From contig RCNN01000089.1 in assembly GCA_003667245.1 (NCBI GenBank), forward strand, positions 49,011 through 113,010: a stretch of 64,000 nucleotides of DNA, read 5' to 3'. Each line of letters opens with the position of its first letter. The stretch's first letter is position 1. A program made the translations under genes and the position numbers. Below, in pieces: positions 1 through 10,623 of this stretch. The notes under the pieces are model-generated. The model was not told the DNA's origin. It worked only from the letters and a program-made list of their open reading frames with translations, and did no database searches. Origin of the DNA: Heterostelium multicystogenum (taxonomy: Eukaryota; Evosea; Eumycetozoa; Acytosteliales; Acytosteliaceae).

Positions 1-983
1 ATATCTTCTTGGTTGTAGTGTGCTTTCCAGCCCAGAACGTTCAATGCTTTGGAGGGGTCGGCGAACGATGTGGCGACGTCACCCTTTCTTCTCTCGACAA
101 TCTTGTAGTTGATCTTGACACCAGATGCCTTTTCGACGGCGGCAATCATCTCAAGAACAGAGTATCCTCTACCAGTTCCCAAATTGAAAGCAATGCATCC
201 GATCTTTTCGTTATTTGTCAAGTATTTAAGTGCTGCAATATGTCCCTTGGCCAAATCGACGACGTGGATATAGTCACGAACACCTGTTCCATCAGGTGTG
301 TTATAGTCATTTCCAAAGACAGAGAGTTGTGCACGCTTTCCAATTGCTGTCTGAGTGATGTATGGCATCAAGTTGTTGGGAATATCACGTGGATCCTCAC
401 CGATCATTCCACAGGGATGAGCACCGACTGGGTTAAAGTAACGCAGCAACACGCATTTCCATTCGGGATCACTTGAGCACAGATCTTCGAGGATTCCTTC
501 TATATAAAGTTTGGTTCTGCCATATGGGTTGGTGGCTCCAAGTGGGCTGTCTTCACGGATGGGAGCAATAGCATCACCGTAGACAGTGGCACTCGATGAG
601 AATACGATCTGCTTACAGTTGTGTCGTGCCATAACCTTGAGTAGGTTGACGGTTCCAGTTATATTGTTATCATAGTATTTGAGTGGCACCGAGGTCGATT
701 CTCCAACTGCCTTCAGACCAGCGAAATGGATGACACGAGTGATATTCTTTTCTGAAAACAAACGCTCCAATGCTTGCTCATCCAAAATGTCCATCTCGCG
801 GAATTCAATTTGCTTTCCGGTGATCTGCTCAACACGACGAACAGCCTCCACTGAAGAGTTGGATAGGTTATCTATAATCAATGGTGTGAAACCAGCCTCT
901 ACCATCTCGACAACGGTATGGCTTCCAATGTATCCAGCTCCACCAGTTACCAAAACAATATTTTCATCTGCAATAGGTTCCAT
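1..983 (-). CDS. galE: UDP-glucose 4-epimerase (GalE), 3' end cut by window edge
   Basis: The minus strand from an ATG at 983 stays open for 327 codons to the window edge, so only about the last 10-20 residues should be missing from a family length near 340. The N-terminus (about residues 8-20) carries the NAD-binding Rossmann glycine motif TGGAGYIG. The SDR catalytic set is visible as SSATVYG, with the catalytic Tyr and Lys in NPYGRTK. Later blocks [10 protein letters not shown] and [10 protein letters not shown] are typical of GalE. The enzyme interconverts UDP-glucose and UDP-galactose in the cytosol (Leloir pathway). No intron and no frameshift is seen. The plus-strand open frames across this region are shadows of it. 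Identification is secure from motif order and length. Confidence 0.95.
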   Translation of the reverse strand, partial: MEPIADENIVLVTGGAGYIGSHTVVEMVEAGFTPLIIDNLSNSSVEAVRRVEQITGKQIEFREMDILDEQALERLFSEKNITRVIHFAGLKAVGESTSVPLKYYDNNITGTVNLLKVMARHNCKQIVFSSSATVYGDAIAPIREDSPLGATNPYGRTKLYIEGILEDLCSSDPEWKCVLLRYFNPVGAHPCGMIGEDPRDIPNNLMPYITQTAIGKRAQLSVFGNDYNTPDGTGVRDYIHVVDLAKGHIAALKYLTNNEKIGCIAFNLGTGRGYSVLEMIAAVEKASGVKINYKIVERRKGDVATSFADPSKALNVLGWKAHYNQED

Positions 984-3423
984 TATTTTGTTTTTTGTTT
1001 ATGTATATGTATGTATACTAATAAATTATATTATATAATATTATATATAAAAAAGAGTTCTTATTAGGATTTACTGATTAGATTTTATATCTAAGATAAT
1101 CCAATTTGATTTTTGGAAATTAAAAAATAATTATATATATATTAAAGTATCTAAATGGAACCTTCCTTAAACTCCAAGTGTCCCGTCTACAAAATACAAT
1201 GACTTTGAATCTGATTCAATCTATTTGATTTGATTGATTATCAATGATCATTGCTTTAGCAGTTGAAGATAGATATTGTAAATGAATCCAAAAAATAAAT
1301 AACAATCCTATCGAATGTCTTAAGACATGCCAAATTAATTAACTAACAACTGTCTAACTATCTATCTATCTTTCTTTCTTTCTGCTAGTATAATAGTGAT
1401 GCTAGGACTCTATGCTATGTGATTGATTGATTTGACTGGTGAGTTGAATCAGTGGGCAATGAGTGGTATTATTATCACTGATAGATTTGTGATTGGTGAG
1501 CCAACACACGCGTGCGGTTGTGATGAAAATATTAAAAAGTGAATTTAAAAACATGTCTATTCAAATATAGAAATCGAACAATCAACGGACATCCATGCAA
1601 ACTCTGCAGTTGTTCATCACACGAGTGAATGTGTTGCTAGCAATGAACATATTTCGACAAACACTATATTCACACCCTACCATGCTTCATATCCATACAA
1701 CACATTATTATTTATTGTATTTGTATGTGTGGTGGGGGGGATATTATATTATGGATTCACATACACACAACCCAACAATGATACCACACCACACCACACA
1801 AAACCACAAACCATATGGTGAATGTGGAGAAATTTTTCCTAATATTTCAATAATGACTGAAAAAGGAAATAGTACTTATTCATGTGAAGTGGATGTATGG
1901 ATGTGAGAAAGTGTTGTTGTTGTTGAAGTATGGTAAATTAAGAATGTGTAAAATGCCTGGAAGAATATGTGAAACATTTAGTTAGCTTTTATTGAATTTC
2001 AAGCTTGACTATAGAATATTAGTGAAATTAGGAGAGATTGTTTATGAGAAGTAGTTATTGGTGTTACAACTCCTCAACAAAGAAAGAAGATTTATAGCAT
2101 AAACAAATCATTGAATCTAAATTAAAACTATTTTAGTTTTATTCTCTACCTACAATTACAAATATTTATTCAAATGATATTTGCTTTATGAATTTGGTAT
2201 TGATCGGTTCTATGAATTTAACAAGTTAATTATTGAGATATCAAATATTAAATGAACTACTAAATCATTTAGTTTTCTTTGTTAGCTTTACCTCTATAGT
2301 TTAATGAATAAACAATATCATACTAAATAACTAATTACATGACTAATAGAATATCATAGAACAATTTATATTCTATTAGCAGAGTTATAACAATAAAAAA
2401 TATTGGTCTGTTGATATGAAATGATATTTTCAAATGTAATACTAGCAGAAGTAGAAATCATTCAAATATGTATCTATTCATCTTTCAAATAAAATGGTAA
2501 AATTAAATTGAAGTTAAAGTATTTTGTAGCTGCCGACTGAAGTAATAGATAATTGTCGAAAGTATCCATAATAAAAGTTATCTTCATAAAAAAAAACAAA
2601 ACACATAGTGCTAAACACAAAAACACAAACCTTATCTTATCTCTTATTTTATACCTACATGTTTGCTAAATTCAAATAATTAAAAAAACAGCACAACTTA
2701 TCTTATCTTTCTTTTGTAATATTAAGATTAGATATATCTTAAAGTTAAAGTAATGTAAATATAATAAATAGATTTGTAATTTAATTTAAACTAACTAGTA
2801 TTGATTGCAATGTTATTGTGTAGTTGTAGATCTACTTCTATTTATACTAAATTAAGAAGAGGTGTATACTCTTTGTTATTACTATTGTATATTAATTCCT
2901 TATTTAATTTAAACTTAAATACAAGTAAGCTTTTACTAACAGCCTTTTAGTTATATAGCTAATTGTTAAAGATAGGGGGTGAGTTGGTATTGAGTTAGAG
3001 GGTAACAGATGAATATGTATTGCAATAGCTATACAGTCATCGATATACACACACACTTCTGCAAATTAATTTAAGGAGGAATAAACAATCCCCATGACCA
3101 CAAGAAAGTTATCATGATACTCTTAATTTGGTGAGGACCTCACCCTCATTTTCGGCTCAAATTAAATTGAAAATTCCAAAAAATCTGCTAACAGATTTTA
3201 CATTTTTATCCTTTTTATATTTTTGTGTTTTTTTCAAACCAATAAAAATTTCTTTTTTTAAAATTGTAGATCTAAGTTTTTTAGTTATAAAAGCAACTCA
3301 ACACCTACCGATATACACAATTTCACATAAATATTATTATTATTTACTTCTGAATTATATCTTGAATTTACCAATCATTTTTGGTGGTAATTAAATAGCT
3401 ATTAATACATATTTAAATTATTA
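984..3423. other. AT-rich intergenic region
   Basis: About 2.4 kb with no supportable gene. It holds the galE promoter side just above 983, a TATC/TTTC microsatellite near 1361-1382 and many A/T runs. The open frames at 1595-1906 and 3128-3394 have low-complexity, hydrophobic or His/Thr-rich translations, as expected from AT-rich DNA, and I do not call them genes. Confidence 0.6.
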
Positions 3424-3720
3424 TTAGAAATTTACATTTAAAATGAGTCCATTTAAATGGTTTGTATTTTTTTCTTTTGTCACCCTGGGTACGACGATAT
3501 TACCTACCTCTTCAAAAGTAGTTTGTGGAATTAATTTATAATGTGACTTGTTTGATACCTCCATAAAAACACAACTCCGGAAAGTGTAAAGACTAAATTC
3601 ATTGACTCCCAAAAATGGTAGATTAATGTTTTCTTTCACCGATGTTAATCTCTTTGAATTAAATATTTTCAGATTTCTTGGCAAATGATGATCCTTGATT
3701 TTCTTAAAGATAATTAACAA
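3424..3720 (-). CDS. Uncertain 98-codon open frame
   Basis: A minus-strand frame stays open for 98 codons in DNA where chance stops are frequent, and its composition is protein-like: mixed hydrophobic and charged, with no low-complexity run. I recognise no family and see no signal peptide. The plus strand of the same segment also looks coding-like around 3600-3690 in a frame broken by stops. One alternative is therefore a decayed upstream exon of the multi-exon gene that begins near 3795. I cannot decide between the strands. Confidence 0.25.
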   Translation of the reverse strand: MLIIFKKIKDHHLPRNLKIFNSKRLTSVKENINLPFLGVNEFSLYTFRSCVFMEVSNKSHYKLIPQTTFEEVGNIVVPRVTKEKNTNHLNGLILNVNF

Positions 3721-3776
3721 TAAAGTTTACTCATTGCAGTCATTGGATTACATCAAAAAATTTGATCTAAATTTAA

Positions 3777-6130
3777 GATGCAATTAAGATTGAAGTGAAT
3801 GAACTGTCATTTGACAAGACCACAAAGAAAGAAATGTTTAATATATCAACGAGGCAACTATTGAATGCGAATCAATTTCTTTATAGCAATATTAGGGATG
3901 AGTTTCGTCAGTTAATAATTGATTCTTGTTATCTTGGTAAACATCATGATGTAAATTTAACAAACAATAACAACAACAGCAACCACCAAGAAGAACAAGA
4001 ACAGCAAGTTAAATCAGGTGAAGAGCTTATGATTGCATCCAAATCAAGCATATGTGATACTTGTAAAGTCCTGTTGGAACAGCCTTTAAAAAGGGTAGAT
4101 ACGAATATGAATCTCTGTAGTGTAGTTTGCTGAACAATTACTAAATTTTCATAACATCTCATCATCTTTCAAGTGTGATGGCTATTTACTGGATTCCACA
4201 GATTATTGTATAGACTTGAAAATAGTATTTAATTTATATGGTAGCAACAATTCGCAGCTGAATCGTATCATTCAATTACTCCGTGAGTCACTAGATCTTT
4301 GCTTCAAGGATAAACAACAACATCATAGTCATACAAGTCATAGTTATATAGAGAACATCACATTTAAGAATACATTTCTTAATATTCACTTAAACAAAGT
4401 TACAGTTTATCATCAATTCTTTAATAACTATATATCCAACATTAACCGAGACTATACTCATGATGATGGTAAACAAAAAGTAGAAGTTGTCGTCTACAGT
4501 CTAGAATACCAAATAGATATTCTATCTATTATCAACGATTTACAATGCTTAAGATTATTGTTTACAGGTGATGTGCTAAAGAATGTCTGTCAGGTAATTA
4601 GTCAATCATAAACTACTACTTGGCTCAATAGTACTAACTTGTTTGAATCTACATTAGATGAAGGAGTACCGAGTCAAACAGTTATTATATATCTATGATG
4701 ATACTCCTTCTTTCTATCATCTGGTCAGTCGAGTAGAGTCCAATATAGGTGAAGCTAAGATAGATAGTCTGGACTTTAATACATTAGCGTCGTATTTAAA
4801 ATGGAACAGTAACAGCAATAGTTTTAGTTGTGAGTTGCAACCCAACATCAATATAGCCAACAAAATAAGATCGATACTATTACAAGAAATTAAAGATTAC
4901 TTGCATATGTTTGGATTGGACAACAGCAGTATGCAGATTTGGTTCGAGTCATCTTCCGATATCTTCAAGTGTGGATCAAATGAATATTATCTCAACCATC
5001 TAATGGATGTTGGCAAAGACTATATTACCGTGGATGGACCTTCCAACCAGTCAATTACCATTGGTTCGAAACTGTACGAAAGTCTTTATGACTCCAGAGT
5101 TAAAAAGCGGTATGTTGATATTATCAAACAAACTATATCACATAACTAATGAGCAATATCACTATAGCGGTACAGTATTACAGAGATAGGATATCTACCA
5201 TTGACATTGGAGAAAGGACAATACTCTACCTATTTTAAAGAGTTGGTATTTCTATTGAATTCAATGCATCATTCCAGGGACGAAAAGAACATGGTGCATA
5301 TCTATATCACGATGAACAACAACCTGTTTCGAATGAAGAAGAATCTTATCACGTTGAAGCTGCTTGGATTGAATCAAAGAGATAATATGTTTTATTGTGC
5401 CAGTAGGAGAGATTATACCAAAGAATATCGATAGGAGTTTTGACGTGTTGATGAAAGACCTTTCAAATGAGTTTATGACAATGCTACCAGAAGAAATCGA
5501 CACCGACCAGAGAGTGGAGATATTACACCATCTTGTTATATCTAATATCAAATCACCAATACTATTTAGAAACTGTAAAGCAAATGTATGTGATGATTAT
5601 TATTATTATTATATAATTTGTAAGTTATATTATTAATTATTCTATCCATTTATTTAGTTTACATTGGATTATAATGACATTGTACAATCACAAAGTAATA
5701 AGTCAACCTCTATCTTTTACAACTATTGCAGGATAAAGTCTATTATTAATGATTTCAATGAGAGGGTAACAAAAGAAGATTTCGAAGCAAACATAGTTGA
5801 ATACAATGACTTCAAGTATATTAACGATAAAGTAGGTAACCTATTTATCATTTGATTGAATGATATTTCAATATTCAATAGATAATTAATATTGCAATAC
5901 CATAGTCCGAGTGGAGGATATTCATTGAGTATATTTTGGGACTATCAAGTTTGGTTGATAGTTTAGAATTTCCAAAACCTTCACATGACCATCATTCAAC
6001 ACAATATCAAATAATACAAGATAACCTATCAACTCATTCAATCTATGAGTTTATTAATCTATTGGTAAGAGAATACAGTAAATATTATAATAGAAGAAGG
6101 ATTCTAAAGGTATGGCACTATATCATATAA
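3777..6130 (+). CDS. Unidentified multi-exon protein with a Cys-x2-C...C-x-C element
   Basis: Successive plus-strand open segments join in frame through short GT-AG introns. Exon from about 3777 to 4121; intron ending ...tttcaag near 4171; exon to 4592; intron with gtaatt donor ending ...cattag at 4657; exon to about 5098; exon 5168 to about 5586; intron with gtatgt donor ending tttag at 5658; exon to 5834; intron ending ccatag near 5907; last exon to the stop at 6130. A one-base shift near 5375 breaks the fourth segment. Joining the first two exons brings together ICDTC and LCSCDG, a possible zinc ribbon. The 5' end is unclear because the first segment has no good ATG. I do not recognise the protein. 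A zinc ribbon within an OB fold, as in RPA large-subunit relatives, is only a guess. Confidence 0.55.
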
Positions 6131-6454
6131 AAACAAAACAAACAACTAACTATTTATATGAACGATAATAATATTAACATACTTTGAAGAGTAAGATAGA
6201 TAAGAATACATTTGTAATCATTCGATATATTTATGTGTTGGAATATAGCTATCGCCTATTAATGAATATGATTGGATTCACAACTTCATTCTCTAGAATG
6301 TGAGTGAAGCAGCAACGCAGAGTTGAATAAACACTTTGGATGTTCTTTAGAAAGATTTTTATTGTCTATGAAACTGTGATTATTCAGGTGGAATAATAAT
6401 CAACTATTGGTTTATTTTATTCAATATGATGTATTAAAAGTATTTTGTGAAATT
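6131..6454. other. Intergenic gap between convergent genes
   Basis: Short AT-rich gap between the 3' ends of the unidentified plus-strand gene and the minus-strand lipase. I see nothing in it beyond probable 3' UTR sequence. Confidence 0.5.
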
Positions 6455-7588
6455 TTAGATTGAACCACTGCTTGTCCAACCATTACAGAAGGTCTCCAAA
6501 TCTTGACCAAAGTATCTTCTGTGGAAGAAGAGGAATTGATTCATGTCAAAGATGGTCCACCAATTAATGTGAACGCTATCACTACAGTTTTGGATCTTCC
6601 ATTATTGGGCAAACGACAGCACTTGGTGGGAGGGATGGTAAATGCAACTCCGGTTTGATTGGTTGAGATCCAGACCTCAGTGTTGACGTGATTGTAGTAG
6701 GTACCTCTTTCAAATGGAAGGTGTGGAATGGAATCTTGATAGTTTACAAATCTAAGAGTGTTTGGAACTTGTTGGTCGTAGGCAAGTGCAAAATTAATAT
6801 CACCTACACGTGGGGATCCAAAGGTTCTAACCGAGATTGTCCAGCTTGGATTGAGTTGGCTTAAATAGAATGAAGCAATTGCTATTTTAAAAAAGTAAGT
6901 TAGTACAGATATGTATATTTAGATTCGAAATTGATTAATATTATTTACTTGATAAAGCTCCTCCCAAACTGTGTCCAATGACTACAAGATTACAATTATA
7001 AGATCCACTACATCCTGATTGCTCAAGATCTGAAATGACGCCTGCCTTGATGCTTTTCCATACCCAAGCAAATCCAGACTCTACTTCATATCCAGAAAGG
7101 GTACCATTTGGATATTCATAAGTGGTATGAGTGACGTAAAAGTCCTCAACCCAGTTCTCAGTGTTATCAGATCCTCTAAATACAAGATAAGCTAGATTCA
7201 TTGGTGTTAGAGCATCCAATTGGGGTTAATAATGGGTTCATTCATTACTTACTAGTATCACCTTGGGTGGCAACGTAGTGGAGTACATTGGTAAAAATGG
7301 ATACTGGAATTGGTAGAGTTGGATGTGGCTCCAAAATCAAGCTGTTACACCGGCACGCTCAACAGAGAAATTTGATGGTGAAAAGAATCCTTGAGTAATT
7401 GGTGCCTGGCATACAGTGGATGGGCATCCCCATGACTCAATTTGATTCAAGCTACAATATGAAGCATAACCCATAAGCAAAGAGTTATAAGCAAGATGCC
7501 ACTCCTGGTCAGTAAGTGAACTTTGACCATAGACCTGGTGTCCAAGCTGGGCGATTAAACATAAACAGATAATTAATTTAATATTCAT
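6455..7588 (-). CDS. Secreted class 3 (fungal-type) lipase, interrupted by frameshifts
   Basis: The first exon starts at ATG 7588 with a hydrophobic signal peptide (about residues 1-21, ending VYGQ). A second exon (about 7193-6950) carries the strand before the elbow, LVFRGSDNTENWVEDF, and the nucleophile elbow GHSLGGAL with the catalytic Ser. A third exon (about 6880-6455) holds TFGSPRVGD, VNYQDSIPHLP and a C-terminal CSDSV segment, all in family order. The protein should hydrolyse acylglycerols in lysosomes or outside the cell. Reading frame is lost near 7345 (end of exon 1) and twice near 6590-6620, each by one base, yet conserved residues continue in the next frame. This suggests sequence error or very recent decay. 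Divergently oriented to the secreted-protein gene at 8186. Confidence 0.75.
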
Positions 7589-8185
7589 TGTATTATTGAT
7601 GATATAGAATTATTGATTAAAACCAGGACTCCAAATGGTCTTATTTATAGTGAAGTTCAAAGAGTTGGTTGTATATCCCTCATTTTCAATCTTCATTTCT
7701 TCGTTCCTTGTGATTTAGGCAAAAAGACTTAAAGTCCATAAGATTTCACATTACCGAAAGTCGATAGGTAAGTTATATCGTCAAATCACATCCTATCAAC
7801 TTCAGATAATCAGTTGATTGTGGCCCAATAATTCATGTTGTATGAGATTATAGTAATTTCCAAAAGATAATGGATTTGTCAATTGCTAGACCAATAATGT
7901 ATACATCAGAACTTTTGAGAATCTGTTGAGATTTATTGGGATTTGACGAAGAGTAAATATCTGAATAGTATTTCTTTTTTTCTCATAAAGAATTGAAAAG
8001 AGCAAGGTCCAAATGAGGGAATCATGAATTGATAGATATTTTGGTAATTTGACATCATCCGGGGGTCAGCGTGTGAGGCCCAATCTTTTTTTGATTTATT
8101 TTTTTTAATTCCAATTTTTGTCCAAACAGCTGATCAATCAATATTCTTCAAAGAGTGTGCAATGTAATAGTTTGATTTCATAACA
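7589..8185. other. Divergent intergenic region
   Basis: Almost 600 bp between two divergent genes for secreted proteins, the lipase on minus and an unknown on plus. It contains AT-rich promoter-like stretches (ttatttatagtg about 30 bp upstream of the lipase ATG) and a T-run at 8085-8107. No RNA gene or other ORF is seen. A shared bidirectional promoter is possible but not shown. Confidence 0.4.
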
Positions 8186-9271
8186 ATGTCGACACAAATA
8201 AAAGTTTTATTAATTTTTTGTTGCATTTCATTTTTGTTGCTTGGTCTTGCGGTGCATGGCAAGCCCACGTCGCTAGCAGCATTCACATTCCAAGGTGGAT
8301 TCCTCCTCCAAAACTTGACCACAGGTGAAATTGTAGAAAATCATCCTGTAGACTCAACCAAACAATGCTACATAAATAGTCTTCTCCAATGTACTGGCAG
8401 TGACTACATTGTCTTGACCGATGGAGTTAGACACCAAGGCAATCATTACAATTTGTCAATATATAATGGTGTGGTAAGGAAACACTGTTATTCTTCATTG
8501 CTCAGTTCTATGGGTGATTAATTATTTTTTTATATTTTAATATTGTAGTCTGGTTTGTTAACAACTAAAGCACAATTCATATCGGATGTTCAATTCTATT
8601 TACAATTTAACTCATTTGATGCTTCGAGTGGATTGGCATTCGCCTCGGCTTGTAACTATAGTGTTAATCCATATCTAGTAGTCTTTGATATTAATGAACT
8701 AACTGTGTAAGTTAATAATTATTAAAGAATATTCCAAAGTAACCAAACTAACAAAGCATCTCGAAGAATGCATACTACTTTCACAGGATTAACTTGTGAT
8801 ACATATGCATACGGTGCATACGATAGTTCCACTCAAAACTACTATCTATATGGCAATCAAGTTGGTAGGAATACCCATCTGGACTTTGCTATTTATTCTT
8901 TGGAAAACAAATCGACCAAGTATTCGAAGATCCCATATAATTTGGATGAGAATGTCCAACAAATCTTTGTCTATGATTCCAAGGTGTATATATGTGTAAT
9001 CCAGCAAACCTATCTTGAGATTGGTATTGCCAACTTCAACTCAAACACCTTTAGCAGTGTCTTCAAATATACCTTTACCGATTCTGGTACCGGAAATTGC
9101 CAGTTTGTATTCGACCAAAATGGATTTATTTTAGTATTGATGGCAAGTCAAAGTTCAACATTGAATGTCATCTCAGTGGATCTCACCACACTCCAAACTT
9201 CCAGTAGCACAATCCAAGCCAATACTCAAATGGTTGAATCTTTCGATTCCAATATGTTTTGTGCTCAATGA
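8186..9271 (+). CDS. Secreted protein of unknown function, three exons
   Basis: Exons 8186-8473, 8549-8706 and 8767-9271 join in frame; the donors are gtaagg and gtaagt and the acceptors end ttgtag and cgaag. The predicted protein is about 316 residues. Residues 1-25 form a clear signal peptide (hydrophobic run LLIFCCISFLLLGLAVHG). The rest is rich in short beta-strand-like stretches with repeated aromatic pairs and several N-glycosylation sequons (NLT, NLS, NYS, NKS), and Cys residues are scattered. The pattern resembles a beta-propeller-like extracellular domain, but I do not recognise a family. No frameshift is needed, in contrast to the neighbouring lipase. Confidence 0.75.
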
Positions 9272-9688
9272 TCGATCTAATAAAGTTCATATTTCTGTAT
9301 ATAATGTCTCCCACATTTCTAATAAAAGTATGTAGGATTCCAAACTCATTTTATCGATTCAAACAATTGTTCAACTGATTTTAAGTTAAACAGCATAGCC
9401 TAAGAAATAATCATAACCCATTATTAAATTGTTCTGATTCATAAATCTATACTAACAGTTGATCAATCTAGATATTTATTATTGTAAATTATAAACCCTA
9501 CTATAAAGCCGACAATTTAATCATCTTTGCAAAAAATCGAAAAATGATGGTGTGTCAGACGAATGAATCATTTGTAACCTAATGATTGCTTAGATTTGTT
9601 TATTGATAATGCATTCACTATATTATTATTAAAGTTCAACAACATCAACAGTAAAATATAATAATTATATAATTACAATAGTTAAACT
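9272..9688. other. Intergenic gap
   Basis: AT-rich gap upstream of the Mpv17-family gene. I see no gene, repeat or RNA element in it. Confidence 0.5.
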
Positions 9689-10587
9689 ATGAGTGGTCGA
9701 TTCTCTACTGCATTCTTTAACTCACCTTGGCAGTGGTATAAGAAATGTTTAACCGATTCCCCACTACGTACCAAATGTTTGACTAGCGGAGGTATGTCTC
9801 ATTGAGTAGTAATCATGAATGAATCATTCATTAGGCATCTTCAAGTTATTAATGTTCATAAAGTTATCTTTGCAACTGGAGATACTATTGCACAAAAGAT
9901 AGAGAATAAAGCTAAGCATGATTTCGAAAGAACTATAATGATGTCTTCAGTTGGAATGTTTGTGATATCACCTCAGATACATTAGTAAGTTACACAAATC
10001 TTGCATCTTGATCACAAACACACAAACTGCTAACTTCACTCATGATGATCTGATCGATTTATCTATCTACTTTAAAGTTGGTTTAAGTTCCTTGATAAAA
10101 CATTTGTAGGAACATCTATACCGATGACTGTTAGTAAATTGGTTGTAGATCAACTTTTGTTTTGTCCTTACATCATTGGTTGTAACTTTGCAGCTGTTAA
10201 TCTCTTTTCCAATCGCGGTCGTTTCAATCTCGACACTTACACATTAAAGATAAACAATGATCTTTTCCCTGCACTTAAACAAGCATGGTACGTAGTATAG
10301 TGTTATCATATGATAAAAATATGTAATCAAACCCTAACAATCAATGCGTTAACTATAATAATATTAGGACCATATGGCCAGCAGTTAATTTTATCCTATT
10401 CAAATTTGTACCAATAGACTATAGACTTTTAATATCAAATTTAGTAAGTATTTATTGGAATTGTTATCTATCGATGGTTGCCAATAAATCGAATCATCAA
10501 TCTCAAGCTCAGTCAACAACAGCATTGCCAATCGACAATGTAAATAGCCCACAACAAACAACAACATCAACAATTATAAACACATAG
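9689..10587 (+). CDS. Mpv17/PMP22-family integral membrane protein, four exons
   Basis: Exons 9689-9791, 9864-9984, 10078-10287 and 10368-10587 join in consistent phases into 217 codons with no frameshift. The N-terminus WQWYKKCLTDSPLRTK followed by ATGDTIAQ matches the Mpv17 family start. Exon 3 supplies the P..HYWFKFLDK block and a transmembrane segment. Exon 4 opens with TIWPAVNFILFKFVPIDYR and ends its domain with YWNCYLS, the family C-terminal signature (W..WP..NF...P...R......W..YLS). These proteins span peroxisomal or inner mitochondrial membranes and have been linked to channel activity. A Ser/Thr/Gln-rich tail of about 35 residues follows. Each exon is short, so the gene is easily missed in an ORF scan. 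Confidence 0.9.
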
Positions 10588-10623
10588 TTTAATAAATTTA
10601 TTACACTGATTGGATGATTATAT

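Noticed and set aside
1595..1906. 103-codon plus-strand frame
   Set aside because: His/Thr/Tyr repeats from CACACA and TATT simple sequence; no domain-like pattern.
3128..3394. 88-codon plus-strand frame with Phe-rich translation
   Set aside because: Composition follows T-rich DNA; no ATG start and no conserved pattern.
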